From Lycium barbarum (taxonomy: Eukaryota; Streptophyta; Magnoliopsida; Solanales; Solanaceae): a stretch of 64,000 nt of DNA. The stretch is from positions 77,210,307-77,274,306 of the forward strand of contig NC_083339.1 of the NCBI RefSeq assembly GCF_019175385.1. Direction: 5' to 3'. Of the stretch, positions 25,455 to 36,856 are shown piece after piece (position 1 is the stretch's first letter; every line of letters starts with the position of its first letter). A model generated the notes under the pieces. It saw only the letters and a program-made list of their open reading frames with translations, had not been told where the DNA came from and did not search any database. Position numbers and translations under genes: made by a program.

Positions 25455-26273
25455 TGTCACGACCCAACCCCATGGGCCATGACTAGTGCCCGAGCTGGAC
25501 ACTCACATACGTACCAGTTAGGTATAGTCAAACCGAATCTATGAAACAATATGGAAACTTGCATAAGAACTCCAAAGGTTCATAACGTCATCATATATAT
25601 ACATACTCAAATAACCTGTCTCCTGAAGAGTCACAACTAATCAGAACATACTATGATACGCAAGCCGACAAGGCTGCCACTACATATCAATATCATACGC
25701 AAGCCGACAAGGCTGTCGCACCATATCAATATCATACGCAAGCCGACAACGCTGCCACAACGTATCAATATCCATAGCACATCGTATAGACACAGCTGAA
25801 CAAACTTATACACAACCCACACATATGTCTACAGACCTCTAAGAGTATCAATGGTGAAATATGACGGGACAGGGCCCCGCCGTACCCCTGGATAAACATA
25901 TATACATATACATCGAAAGATTTGTACCAAAAGTCTAGGCTCCGGAACAATGGAGCTTTCCAAGACAGCTGAGTAGAAATCCTAAGCTGGAGGATCACCA
26001 GATAGAGTATCTGTACCTGCGGGCATGAAACGCAGCCCCCCGAAGAAAGGGGGTCAGTACGGAATATATACAGAGTATATAAAGCATGTGATACAGTAAA
26101 GAGGATCATAACTGAAATAGAGGTCACAGGAGAAGAGTATGACATTCAAAATACCAATACATTTGTCTTATGAAATGTAAATCATGCATATCAATATCAT
26201 ATATCATACCCGGCCCATTATGGGACTCGGTGAATAAAGTCATCCTTGGCGCCATAATCACATCATCATATCA

Positions 26274-26315
<42 letters not shown>

Positions 26316-27844
26316 CCGTACCCGGCCCTCTACTGAGGGACTCGGTGAACAATGCAGTGAAACTGTGCACGAAAACATACCCGGCCCGGGACTCGGTGAA
26401 AGATATATTGAGGCATGCATGAGCAGAGTAGTGAGCAACCATATGCAAACTAAATCACATCTAAGACTCAATGGAATATTCAAACGAACTATCATTTGGA
26501 AATCAAGACAATAGTCATATCAAGTATCCTTCGAATGTCACGATGGAACATATCAAATAGAACTTCAGAAATCATAGACATGTATCAAGACACAATGAAA
26601 TAGCTTCTGGAAATCAAGAACATTAGCCATCCTAGTATCTCTATGAATAGAAATTTCTTTGAAGTTATACATATGTCGTCTGCTTGTTTCATAAAGATCG
26701 TGCCAAAAAGAAGGAAGGGTTAGCTTTATATACCTGTTATAGGTTGACCGTAACCAAGTTCGCTTCGTCACCTCTTTAGCCTATTTAATATGAAAGTAAC
26801 GCTACCGTTAGTAAACTATACTTTCTAGCTTATAAATCTACAACCAATCGCTTATAGGAATCATTCTTTAGTTAAGAATTTAACGGAAATCGGGCAGCAT
26901 TTCCCCTATATAACTCGCCTAACCCAAACTTCCAATTAATCTCCTGTTATCACAACAATACCAACAACAGCAGTAATAGAAATATTCATATCAAATCCTA
27001 AAGATCCAGCCCATAAACAACTCAAACAACCCAATAACCTTTCTTTATCCTTTTTTCAATCCAAATCACTAATATTTAAGATTATACACCAAACAGACCA
27101 ACATACGCTTTGTATACGATACGTTATACACTTCTTTTTTTTCCAGATTAGAGCCATATCAACGACAACACAACAACTACACGAACAACAACATACAAAA
27201 CATAATAAGACCATGCTTTTAATCTTTCAACAATTCCATATAATACAAATTAATCTCTCCATTACAACATCTTTAACTCCAATTACATTTCAAGATGAAG
27301 AAATCTTACCTTGAATTGATTAGGACAGATCCTATAATAACTTGCTCAATTCGCACCACTTCCATTTCCCGCACTTCGACACCCTTAGGTGGCTGCCTTC
27401 TTGACGTGTAAAACACCTTAGGAGATTATAATTTTTTTTTGTTCACCATAGCAGCTGGCCGTGAGTTGCTCCAAATCTGCCATGGCCGTGAGTTGCCATG
27501 GCATGAAAGCTCTCTTCTCTTTCAATTTGTTTATCTCTAATTCAAATTGAGGTTGGAATGAATTGTAAATGGCAAGGTGATTTATGAGTCATTATAAAGA
27601 CTTATATAGGCAGCCCCTCCATGGGACACGTGTCCACCCTTTTGACATGTGTCCCACTCAATTAACCACCAATCAAATTCCGCCATGTGTTGTGGGGCCC
27701 GCTTAGTGGTCTAATTAGCTTAATTAATCATTAATCCCCACTTAATAATATAATCATGGTTAATTAATCCCTAATCTCCACTAATATTTCCACACCAATT
27801 GAACTTTACAAGCAATCGTGTATTATGAAAATCGGGATATAACA
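25455..27844 (-). repeat. E2 5' LTR
   Basis: TGTCACGACCC...GGGATATAACA, 2,390 bp. On the minus strand: donor-like AAG/GTAAG at 27310/27309, acceptor-like ATAG/GGGAAATGCTGCCC at 26906, donor-like CAG/GTATATAAAGC at 26734/26733 and acceptor-like GCAG/GTAC at 26017. AGCCGACAAGGCT-type units occur at about 25657-25765. A TA microsatellite lies at about 26275-26313. Confidence 0.92.
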
Positions 27845-28152
27845 ACAAAACCCCGACCCATTAGAAATATATCATATTGATACCATAGCATAACATCTAA
27901 TCACAGCGGGGACACAACTTTGGTTCTTTCAATCCAAACAAATTCCAAATACTTCAAAATAGCGAATACAAATCAAACCTCTCCTTTACACTATTCAGAA
28001 TAAAATTAAAGTTTCTAGAGATTAGTTACATAAATAATTAGTACCTTTTCTCTCTCCATATTCCCCGTGGGATTCGACCCCAACCTTGTTTGGGTTACCA
28101 TATTTGACAACGTCTGCTTTACGCCACTAATAGGTGTAATTTGAGCGTATCA

Positions 28153-28740
28153 TCCGTCCTTTATAAAATAAAATGTGACCCGACCCAGTTTATACGGCCT
28201 ACTATACGGGCCGTATAATTTATACGGTCCGTATATCAGGCCGTATATTTCCACCTGGCTGCACCCTTTTCTGGACCAAACCTACAGACCATTATACGAG
28301 CCGTATAATTTATACGGTCCGTACATATGGCCGTATAACTAGAAAAATTCTGGTTTTCGTTCTTATCGGCTCATTTAACTTCCAATCCTCGTGGAACCTT
28401 CTTGACACTTATATAACACTTCGTTAACCATACAATAGGCCTTATAGCAGCCCTTCAGGATATTACTAAATAAACGTTAACTCAATTGTAGCGGAAACCT
28501 TTCCAAACACGACTCACATTTCACTTCCTTCAACATACTAAACTTCACATATTCGTATAAATTAGAAATCTTATGGTATGAAACTTAAGCTATCTAATAC
28601 TTCCCGTAATCTCATAAGGATTTCATAATCAGCTTAAGCTCACATTAGCCTATCCACAAGACAACACATACGAAATTTCCGAGGTAAAACATTATGGTAG
28701 GGATTCAGTAGGCTTTGTCGAAGATTGCTAGCAATCCCAA
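28153..28740. other. Unassigned sequence with TATACGG-N-CCGTATA palindromes
   Basis: No coding sequence. At 28186-28340 there are two blocks of nearly symmetric motifs, TATACGGGCCGTATA, TATACGGTCCGTATA and variants, plus single CCGTATA half-sites. This stretch follows the Athila target site, so its left part should continue the LTR seen at 1-709. Where that LTR ends is not visible. Confidence 0.45.
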
Positions 28741-29035
28741 CTCTGGGATTAGGTGACCCACAGGAGCACCCTGGTCCCAATGACAGGAAACATAACTTCG
28801 ACAGAGGCCCGATCGGAGGAAGGTCAAACCAGAGGATCTGGAGATGGCTCCGGAAACGAGAACTCCTCGTAGACCCATTCAGGGTCGAACTCTTGCAGTA
28901 TATGAAAGACATCGACGCTTGGATGGATAAGAACTCTAAGGAGATGGAGAAGAACACGAAAGAGTTCCATGCTCATATGGATCAAATCCCAAGGGCACCA
29001 CCGGTCCTTAAGGTTCCGGGTGCCAAAAATATTCA
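28741..29035 (+). pseudogene. Tat/Ogre-type gag N-terminal scrap
   Basis: Short frames give QTRGSGDGSGNEN-like, DIDAWM-like and IPRAPPVLK-like pieces. These resemble the region just before the capsid domain in Tat-lineage Gag proteins of this plant group, where an IPGAPPVLKGP-type block is usual (from memory). The frame changes at least once and nothing follows, because the E3 LTR begins at about 29036. A chance similarity is possible but unlikely given the order of the pieces. Confidence 0.45.
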
Positions 29036-30794
29036 GTTGGCATACATAATTACGAATCTTAGACCTTATGAAGTCATCCACAAAAGTTGCAGGACAACAC
29101 GGTTCCATTTGTGAAAGTTACGAACATTTAAACTATTTTCCTATCAAAGCATAAAGTATTTAATTCAATTCCATTTAATGAATAGGGACCAAAATTAGGC
29201 TCAGATTTCAAGGAACAGAGTTTTCCCCGAGACTCGTTTCCTAACCTAAAATGTCTAAGACATGCCAAAGAAGGAAAGGTAAAGCTTTACATACCTTTTC
29301 CGCCTCTTACGCTACTCCAAATTCAAGTTCCAAACTCTTCCAAAATCTACAATTGGTCACATTTACCAAACATTAATTAGAGCCTTTAGAAGTTCAATCT
29401 CGAATTAACATTTGCCTACAGAAATTTCGGCAGCATTTCCCCTGTAAATGCGCCATGCCCGAGAATCCAACTCGGCCGAAAATATCAACAACAACACCCA
29501 CAGCAATACTAACAACATCAACAATCACTACAAAACACATTCTAACATAAATAGTCTTCCTTTCTACATAATGCAACAACTTCTACTCCAACTTCACACT
29601 TTCAAACTAATGTCAACGTTTTCATATTCATTTACTAATTCAAGACCATTCAAATACAATTCGAAAGCATTTCACATTATTCTACAAAATATACAAAAGT
29701 TCCAACAAAACCATAATCCACCCAAAACCTCCAATCTTCGACATAAATATTCACAACACATTTTTATCTTCCAATTTCATTTACAACAATCACAATTTGC
29801 ACCCTAACAATTTCATTTCCATAATTACATAAATCTACAACAAAATCACAAACTTCCTACAACAACTTAACCACAATTACAACTTCACTAGAATCATCAT
29901 ATTCACATTTGCATCATAAAATACATGTCAACAACAACTAGATTGGCACATAAAACTTAGTTCATATCTCTCACACACACACATAATATTCGGCCACCTT
30001 CCAACTCCCACAACTTCAACTAAACTCATCAAACATTCATTTTCAATGTCGAGTCCACAATAACCACAACTAGAATACTACACAAAATGAATTCATCTTG
30101 CCTACACCATACCTACATACACACGGCCATGTCATGCAAACCCCCATATTTTTCATGAATTCTATCCATTCCTACATGCTACAATGTAAATGAACCCTTC
30201 ATAACATCTAAAAAGGGATTAAATCTTACCTTTCCTCTTCAACTTCTTCACTTGACCAAGATGCGGAATCGATGGAACGAGCAACCTACCTTCCGAAACA
30301 ATTAAACCACGTTGTAGAGGACCCTTGAATTAGTAGGAATACCACAAGAAAATAATTTTTTGGATCAAGATTGAAGAGCTTGAGTTTCCATGGACATGGC
30401 CGAATAGGCCTCTTTGTTCTCCAAGTTTTTGGTTTTCTTGAATTGTCTTGAATTTATGATGAATAAAAGGCCCTTTTGTCTATTTATTACTTGATCAATT
30501 TAACTCCACATGGGCCTTGGGCCATGGAGCATGGCCGGCCACACACACCTACTTGGGCCTCTTTTTTTTTTTTTTTTTAATTTTCCAAGCCCACTTACTT
30601 GTGGCAAATTTTTTTGTAATTTATGAAACCATTTTCCAAATTTCCAATTTTGCCCTTAACCTTCCTCACTATTTCCGCATCCATAACTCTCACAACCAAC
30701 TTGTGTGCTTAACAAGATCAAAAATATAACCTTGCTCTTAACTTCCCGCAATCGTCTTGAATTATCTGCATGTACAAAAATGCGGGATATAACA
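29036..30794 (-). repeat. E3 3' LTR, truncated
   Basis: Matches 34963-36716 closely, including the acceptor-like ACAG/GGGAAATGCTGCCG near 29444 and the donor-like AAG/GTATGTAAAGC near 29295. The breakpoint at about 29036 removes the part with the stem-loops and U5. The right end is ATATAACA at 30794. Confidence 0.88.
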
Positions 30795-30810
30795 TCCTCC
30801 GCCCCTTTAG
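30795..30810 (-). promoter_or_regulatory. E3 polypurine tract
   Basis: On the minus strand CTAAAGGGGCGGAGGA lies directly before the LTR start TGTTATATCCCG, preceded by CATTTGAGGACGAATGTT, the usual 3' end of Tekay/Del elements. It confirms the minus orientation. Confidence 0.85.
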
Positions 30811-30924
30811 AACATTCGTCCTCAAATGTTGAACTGGCCTCATGGTGTATTATAATATTTCGGGGAGGTCTCTTCTATAATCGTCGCATATGATCATTTA
30901 ACATTTCGATCTTAGAAACTTGGA

Positions 30925-31082
30925 TTGCCTGTGGCGCGGAAAACAATTAAAAGTACTTCCTTTTCATTCCTTCTTTCGGTCTCCCAAATCGTCTCCTCTT
31001 CATTGTTATTTGGCCACCATATTTTAACCGAAACTACGTCTTTGTCATATAACCTTCTCACTTGACCGTCCGTTATAGACAC
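30925..31082 (-). pseudogene. Chromodomain end of Tekay-type integrase
   Basis: The minus-strand frame begins VSITDGQVRRLYDKDVVSVK and continues with IWW, EEETIWETE and ERRNEKEV. This is the C-terminal chromodomain of chromovirus integrase: R-x-L-R/Y-N/D-K, V-x-V-x-W and the E-x-x-T-W-E aromatic-cage region. It would bind modified histones and direct integration to heterochromatin. A stop or frameshift cuts it off upstream, and no integrase core remains in frame. Confidence 0.75.
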
Positions 31083-32708
31083 AGACTATTCCCTATATGG
31101 TAGCTTTTCTATCGCTGAGAAGGGCCGCCAACACACTGCGAAGCACAGGCACATAGAAGGCTGGATGTACTGTTTTTAATTCGGTAATAATTTTGATTCA
31201 TGGATGACTTTACTGACACCCCGAACAATTTGATAAAATCTACTATATCTCGAATTAGGCTTTTCTTTTCTACCAAGTCTCATTATATCTCCCATAATGA
31301 CGTCCTCAGGAATAGTCTCTTACCAACTTGGGAATTTAAGTGTCGACGTATGATTTCCGGTCGACTCTGGGCTATCAGCAACCGTTCTTCAATGGTCCTT
31401 TTTATCAATTACCTGCTAGACTGTGTTTGGGTCGGTTAATTTGATTCCGTCGACATCGAACTAACTGGTTGGTAACTTGTACTTCTTGCCATACCAAATC
31501 TCACATAATGTTGTTTCGGGTTGTCCCTACTCATATTTGTCGTCCTTTCCGGGTGCCTTCCATATTTTCTCCCTATATTTTCCCTCATGGCGCACTTTTG
31601 TTAATTCATCCTTTACATATTCTCGTAAACTTTACGATATGCCAACATATCCTGAACTCTGGCCCCGAGCTAATAGGTTTTCTTTTCTGGGGCTTGCATT
31701 GTCATGGTTCATTTTTTTTTTGGGCCTAGTATGGTCTCCCCCCCTTTATTAAGAGGGTCTGTATACGTCTATGCTCCTTTAAGCCACTATCGCTTTCCGC
31801 GGTCTTCTTACAATTGTGGTTCCTCCATTGCGGAGTCTATCATGCCTATCTTTTTGCTGATACATTCTTGCTTTCGGTTTAATCGGTGTACTTATAAGAA
31901 CATCTATTTTCGATGCTTACCCATTTTGACACTCCCCTGTCCTCAGCGACTAACAGTGTTATTAGCTTTTCGGCGCATAACCATTTCCAGTTACTCCCTT
32001 AGCAAGTAATCGGCTTATTATCGCCACTTATTTAATTATCCTTTGTACTGCCATACGCTTGTCCTATTTTTACCGTTAAACTCCCTCAGGTCTATTCTTC
32101 TTTTGTCGTATACTATCACATTCTCGCCCATTTACAGACTTGCCCTTCAAATTTCTACGCAAATAATTTCATACTTTGCTTGTCGGCTCTTTTGAAGGCT
32201 TTGGTTAGTCATGTTTCTTACTTTTCATTCCTTGCGACGTTTTGATCTCCTTGCCTTTCACCCACTCACCCACTCACTTTCTTTTCCAAATATCGTCGTG
32301 TTAGAATTTTCCGACCTTAACTTGTAGTGAAATCGGCATTCGTTTATGTCATAACATCTGTACCCTACCTATCGCTTGTCTCTTGGATCCCGTTCAGTTA
32401 ATGTCTTCTGTACATCGCAACACTAGTTGTTGGGAGTTAGCCCTCGATCAATACAGTCACCAGTGAAAGGTTATACACATACATATACGTTTACCAATGC
32501 TTCGCTTACAAACATTTCCAACCGGTTTTTTTAAGTTTACTCCGGTTCCCAAACTGTGTTGCACTTTCTCCTTTTTCACCAGTCTAGCCCGCCCCAGCCT
32601 ACGTAACCTCTATAAGGTTTCTAGTTACCCCACATATTCTAATTTTTCTTTAGGTTACCGCAAGTTCCCATTTGGCTCTCATACCTACACTTGTGAAATT
32701 TTTAGTAT
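31083..32708 (-). other. E3 interior, decayed
   Basis: No confident coding match. The stretch is pyrimidine-rich on the plus strand, as expected for an A/G-rich pol message read from the minus strand. Some frames may be remnants of pol, but I see no motif I can name. Confidence 0.45.
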
Positions 32709-32811
32709 ACTTCCCAGGTGGTCACCCATCCCAGTATTGCTCTGGCCCTAGCACGCTTAACCTAGAACCTTTAGTGCATTTCGGTACGTTAATGCCGGTA
32801 TAATTGCACCC
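32709..32811 (-). repeat. 5S rRNA-like sequence embedded in E3
   Basis: On the minus strand it begins GGGTGCAATTATACCGGCAT, then GGTTAAGCGTGCTAGGGC, and ends GGGATGGGTGACCACCTGGG plus AAGT. This follows plant 5S rRNA from its 5' end through box A, the intermediate element and box C (GTTAAGCGTGCT-GGGC and GGATGGGTGACC), with a diverged middle and no final ~17 nt. It is too diverged to be a working 5S gene. 5S-derived sequence is known in the LTRs of Cassandra TRIM elements and in 5S-derived SINEs, and either could be the source. Confidence 0.78.
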
Positions 32812-33109
32812 ACTTCCCCGCACGACCTTTTTCACATAATTTAGGGCAGGTCGGGGTCTTAACGATTTCCGGAGAGTTCTCGTAGCGGGCCCCACTCCGA
32901 TCTAGAGAGGGTCTTTTATTTTTCTGATTATGTGACTACCGAGTTAGCCTTTTAAATCCTTACTACTCACTTTTCATTCGTATAAATAACTACTTCACAC
33001 GATTCTATCAATTCAGGTTTTATCCCAACTCTATTAGTATCTCGGAAAGGAAAGTATACCACAAATTAGAGTCTAGACCTGTCAATACATAAATATTTCA
33101 AGAAAAGAC
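32812..33109 (-). other. E3 interior next to the 5S-like sequence
   Basis: On the minus strand it includes GGGGCCCGCTACGAGAA and GACCCCGACC upstream of the 5S-like sequence, perhaps the rest of the captured 5S-bearing element. No coding sequence is visible. Confidence 0.35.
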
Positions 33110-33428
33110 TAATAATATACCTGTGTCCGCGTCTGGTGGTGCCTCCGGGACCGCCTCTCTCACGGCCCTATCCTCCGCCCCTGGCTGTGGAGCTGGGGGC
33201 TCGGGCACTGGAACCCCGAGAGCTAGCGGTAGAGTCGCTCCCTGATCAGCAGCTGCTGCTGCTCCAATCTCCTCTGGTAATGGCGGTGTAACAGAACCGG
33301 CTGACGGGGGCATATCCTCAAGTAAAGGCTGGGTACGGGCCCTGGTAGTTAACTCTCTGGACCTCGCTGGTCTCTCTAACTACCACTGACTTGCCCTTCT
33401 GGGCGCCTTTGGCTTTTCTCTGAGGCAT
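33110..33428 (-). pseudogene. gag: E3 gag N-terminus
   Basis: The ATG at 33428 gives MPQRKAKGAQKGKS, parallel to MPLKKATAAQKGKS in E4 (40003). A frameshift near 33330 separates it from the next in-frame block (MPPSAGSVTPPLPEEIGAAA at 33313), again matching E4 (ATPPVSEGFGAA, PAPQPGADD). This Ala/Pro-rich segment precedes the capsid domain in Tekay Gag. The frame stops where sequence identity with E4 ends, near 33110, so the capsid part is deleted. Between 33429 and 33615 is the shared leader. Confidence 0.75.
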
Positions 33429-33615
33429 CGCTGAAAACGTAACAATTCGTTAGAAAGGAACCATCCTAATAATACAACTCTATCGCACGATCTAAGATAG
33501 AAGGAAGGGTAACATCCTAAATGTCCTGTAGCCTCTTGTTTATAGATGTGGTGCACCACACACCGATAAACAAGACTCTACTAGACACGGCCTGCAGACA
33601 TTCCGAGGACCAACC

Positions 33616-33627
33616 GCTCTGATACCA
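33616..33627 (-). promoter_or_regulatory. E3 primer binding site, initiator-Met type
   Basis: GCTCTGATACCA (TGGTATCAGAGC on minus), four bases from the LTR end at 33632. Confidence 0.92.
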
Positions 33628-33631
33628 CTTT

Positions 33632-36600
33632 TGTCACGACCCAACCCCGTGGACCGTGACTGGTGCTCTAGTTGGACACTCATACACATTCACATATCAA
33701 ATCGACATACCAAAGACTTATTCACATTTAGCATACGTTAATTTACACAGATACTAAGAACAGACGTCGTCTTAAGCGGCCACGTGGATCAGAAACATCA
33801 TACCAAAGCCCGTAGGATGGCGGGATACACATCGCCTGAATATACATACATATGCAAACATATGGGCCATTTCGGCCATAATAGCAAACAGGGCCGCTTA
33901 AGGCACAGATCACAGACAAAACCAAACAAACACGACCCATGACCCACAAATATGTCTACAGGCCTTTAACGAATATAACAGAACCATATGACGGGACAGG
34001 GCCCCGCCGTACCCCTGAATATACACAAAGATATACAACGGAAGAGTTTGTACCAAAATATGGGCTCCGGACAAGGGAGCACTCCAAGATAGCTGAGTAG
34101 GCGTCCTAAGCGGGTGGATCAGCAAAACGAGCCTTTGTACCTACGGGCATGAAACGCAGCCCCCGAAGAAGAGGGGGTCAGTACGAAATATGTACTGAGT
34201 ATGTAAAGCATGGAATAATATGAACAAAATCACAAACAGAATAAATAGTGCAAAGAATGAGTACATAAATTAAGCACGAAATACAAAGTAATCAAAATAA
34301 TTTACTGGAAACACAGACCATGCATGCTAAGAATGGTATTCGGTCCCTTGCGGAACCCGGGGAAAACGTGGCACCGCCCTGCCCTCGGCGCCACACACAT
34401 CTAACTCCAGAAATTTTGCTCTGTAATCTCCGACACACATCATAATATCATATCATAGTATCACATCATATGTGGTTCGGCGAACCATAAACTCACCATA
34501 ACGCCATAACACATCTAACTTCGGAATATATATATATATATATATATGGCACCCGGCCCTCAAGCGGGGAACCCGGCGAGCCATACACACGAAACATACC
34601 GTCCCGGGACTCGGCGAAGGAAAGCATAACATATGCACGAGCAGAGTAGTGAGAAACTAAATGCACACAAATCAAGAATCGATGGAATAATCGAACGATA
34701 GGTCATTTAGGAAAGAAATCAGACGGTAATCGTAGTACGTACCTTTCGGATGTTATAATGAATTATGTCAAAGCAAAGCCTTTTGAGCTTGTTTGTATAT
34801 GTCGAAATATATCGTAGGACTCAATGGAATAGTTAAAACATCTATCGTTTAGTAGTCGGAACAATAACCAAAGATTTTCTTTAATTGTCGCACGGAAATA
34901 AGTCAAATAGAACAATACAAGAAAGTCTCGGAAGTTGTGGGCCCACCTCGGGTCAAGTCGAGAGGGCATACATAAATTACGAATATTAGACATATGAAGT
35001 CATCCACAAAAGTTGAAGGACAACCCGGTTCCATTTGTGAAAGTTACGGACATTTAAACTATTTTCCTATCAAAGCATAAAGTATTTAATTCAATTCCAT
35101 TGAATGAATAGGGACCAAAATTAGGCTCAGATTTCTAGGAACAGAGTTTTCCCCGAGACTCGTATCATAACCTAAAATGTCTAAGACATGCCAAAGAAGG
35201 AAAGGTAAAGCTTTACATACCTTTTCCACCTCTTACGCTACTCCAAATTCAAGTTCCAAACTCTTCCAAAATCTACAATTGGTCACATTTACCAAACATT
35301 AATTAGAGCCTTTAGAAGTTCAATCTCGAATTAACATTTGCCTACAGAAATTTCGGCAGCATTTCCCCTGTAAATGCGCCATCCCCGAGAATCCAACTCG
35401 GCCAAAAATATCAACAACAACACCCACAGCAATACCAACAACATCAACAATCACTACAAAACACATTCTAACATAAATAGTCTTCCTTTCTACATAATGC
35501 AACAACTTCTACTCCAACTTCGCACTTTCAAACTAATGTCAACGTTTTCATATTCATTTACTAATTCAAGACCATTCAAATACAATTCGAAAGCATTTCA
35601 CATTATTCTACAAAATATACAAAAGTTCCATCAAAACCATAATCCACCCAAAACCTCCAATCTTCGACATAAACATTCACAACACATTTTTATCTTCCAA
35701 TTTCATTTACAACAATCACAATTTGCACCCTAACAATTTCATTTCCATAATTACATAAATCTACAATAAATTCACAAACTTCCTACAACAACGTAACCAC
35801 AATTACAACTTCACTAGAATCATCATATTCACATTTGCATCATAGAATACATGTCAACAACAACTAGATTGGCACATAAAACTTAGTTCATATCTCTCAC
35901 ACACACACATAATATTCGGCCACCTTCCAACTCCCACAACTTCAACTAAACTCATCAAACTTTCATTTCCAATGTAGAGTCCACAATAACCACAACTAGA
36001 ATACTACACAAAATGAATTCATCTTGCCTACACCATACCTACATACACACGGCCATGTCATGCAAACCCCCATATTTTTCATGAATTCTATCCATTCCTA
36101 CATGCTACAATGTAAATGAACCCTTCATAACATATAAAAAGGGATTAAATCTTACCTTTCCTCTTCAACTTCTTCACTTGACCAAGATGCGGAATCGATG
36201 AAACGAGCAACCTATCTTCCGAAACAATTACACCACGTTGTAGAGGACCCTTGAATTAGTAGGAATACCACAAGAAAATAATTTTTTGGATCAAGATTGA
36301 AGAGCTTGATTTTCCATGGACATGGCCGAATGGGCCTCTTTGTTCTCCAAGTTTTTGGTTTTCTTGTTCTTGAATTTATGATGAATAAAAGGCCCTTTTG
36401 TCTATTTATTACTTGATCAATTTAACTCCACAAGCCTTGGGCCATGGAGCATGGCCGGCCACACACACACACTTGGGCCTCTTTTTTTTTTTTTTTTTTT
36501 AATTTTCCAAGCCCACTTACTTGTGGTAAATGTTTTTGTAATTCATGAAACCATTTTCCAAATTTTCAATTTTGCCCTTAACCTTCCTCACTATTTCCGC

Positions 36601-36716
36601 ATCCATAACTCTCACAACCAACTTGTGTGCTTAAAAAGATAAAAAATATAACCTTGCTCTTAACTTCCCGCAATTGTCTTGAATTATCCGCATGTACAAA
36701 AATGCGGGATATAACA
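33632..36716 (-). repeat. E3 5' LTR
   Basis: TGTCACGACCC...GGGATATAACA, 3,085 bp. On the minus strand: donor-like AAAG/GTAAG at 36156/36155, acceptor-like ACAG/GGGAAATGCTGCCG at 35368, a 147-nt segment, donor-like AAG/GTATGTAAAGC at 35221/35220, twin stem-loops at 34196-34160 and acceptor-like GTAG/GTAC at 34141. The distance from the first donor to the first acceptor is 788 nt. Confidence 0.92.
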
Positions 36717-36856
36717 TTCCTCCTCCAGAGGCAAGCAGTTACAGTTATCTTTTCTTCTTATGCTTTTTATATTTCCTTATTATGCTATCATATATGCCTT
36801 ACATACTCAGTACATTGTTCGTACTGACATCCTTTTCTTTATGGACGCTATGTTCA
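36717..36856 (+). mobile_element. LTR fragment of the 44.4-kb family
   Basis: From CCTCCAGAGGCAAGCAG to GCTATGTTCA it matches 44380-44513, including both stem-loops (36809-36847). It is cut on the left by E3 and on the right by E4 (5-bp flank GTTCA). The part that should continue it, TGCCCACAGG, is not found after E4, so the locus has been rearranged. Confidence 0.72.

Larger units (their letters stand above)
20016..27844 (-). mobile_element. Element E2: two-LTR retroelement without recognisable coding sequence
   Basis: LTRs at 20016-22412 and 25455-27844 are highly alike. Read on the minus strand, the 5' LTR (27844 to 25455) is followed by the PBS at 25450-25439 and a leader that closely matches the leaders of E3 and E4. 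The 3-kb interior shows no gag, protease, RT, RNase H or integrase motif. I infer a large non-autonomous derivative that used proteins from a Tekay-like relative. The 3' LTR lost its first bases (TGTCACGACCCA), together with adjoining Athila sequence. Confidence 0.87.
710..28152 (+). mobile_element. Athila-type Ty3/Gypsy retrotransposon, decayed, with three nested insertions
   Basis: Element bounded by two related LTRs (710-2121 and 18931-28152, the latter split), with a tRNA-Asp PBS, gag, PR, RT, RNase H, INT, a long post-pol ORF3 and a polypurine tract, in the order of Athila-group elements. Flanks are TCCAT (705-709) and TCCGT (28153-28157), a 5-bp target duplication with one mismatch. Without the nested LTR elements (4191-7081, 14724-18184, 20016-27844) it would be about 13 kb. 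Every coding region has frameshifts or nonsense codons, so it cannot be autonomous. It must be older than the three insertions it carries. Confidence 0.88.
18931..28152 (+). repeat. Athila 3' LTR, split by element E2
   Basis: The left part is 18931-20015 and the right part 27845-28152, joining to about 1.39 kb of LTR matching 710-2121. At the left junction about 40 bp of LTR (equivalent to the sequence after 1770) and the first bases of E2 are missing, so the insertion was followed by a small deletion. It contains palindromic TCGACGG-N-CCGTCGA motifs (19091-19112, 19329-19368) and a TA tract (19688-19760). Confidence 0.87.
29036..36716 (-). mobile_element. Element E3: Tekay/Del-like chromovirus remnant
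   Basis: Minus orientation. 5' LTR 36716-33632, PBS 33627-33616, gag start at 33428, a chromodomain end at 31082-30925, a polypurine tract at 30810-30795, then a 3' LTR (30794 to about 29036) that lacks roughly its last 1.3 kb. Most of gag and nearly all of pol are gone or unrecognisable, and a 5S rRNA-like sequence lies inside. The left end is truncated, so no target duplication can be read. Confidence 0.83.

Noticed and set aside
29448..29807. A 119-codon plus frame, also present at 35374-35733
   Set aside because: Both copies are in the two LTRs of E3, antisense to the element, Asn/His/Phe-rich from AT-rich DNA. Conservation is explained by the LTR pair.
32709..32811. A functional 5S rRNA gene
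   Set aside because: The central part is diverged, the 3' end is missing and it lies inside a decayed retroelement, so only a 5S-derived sequence is supported.
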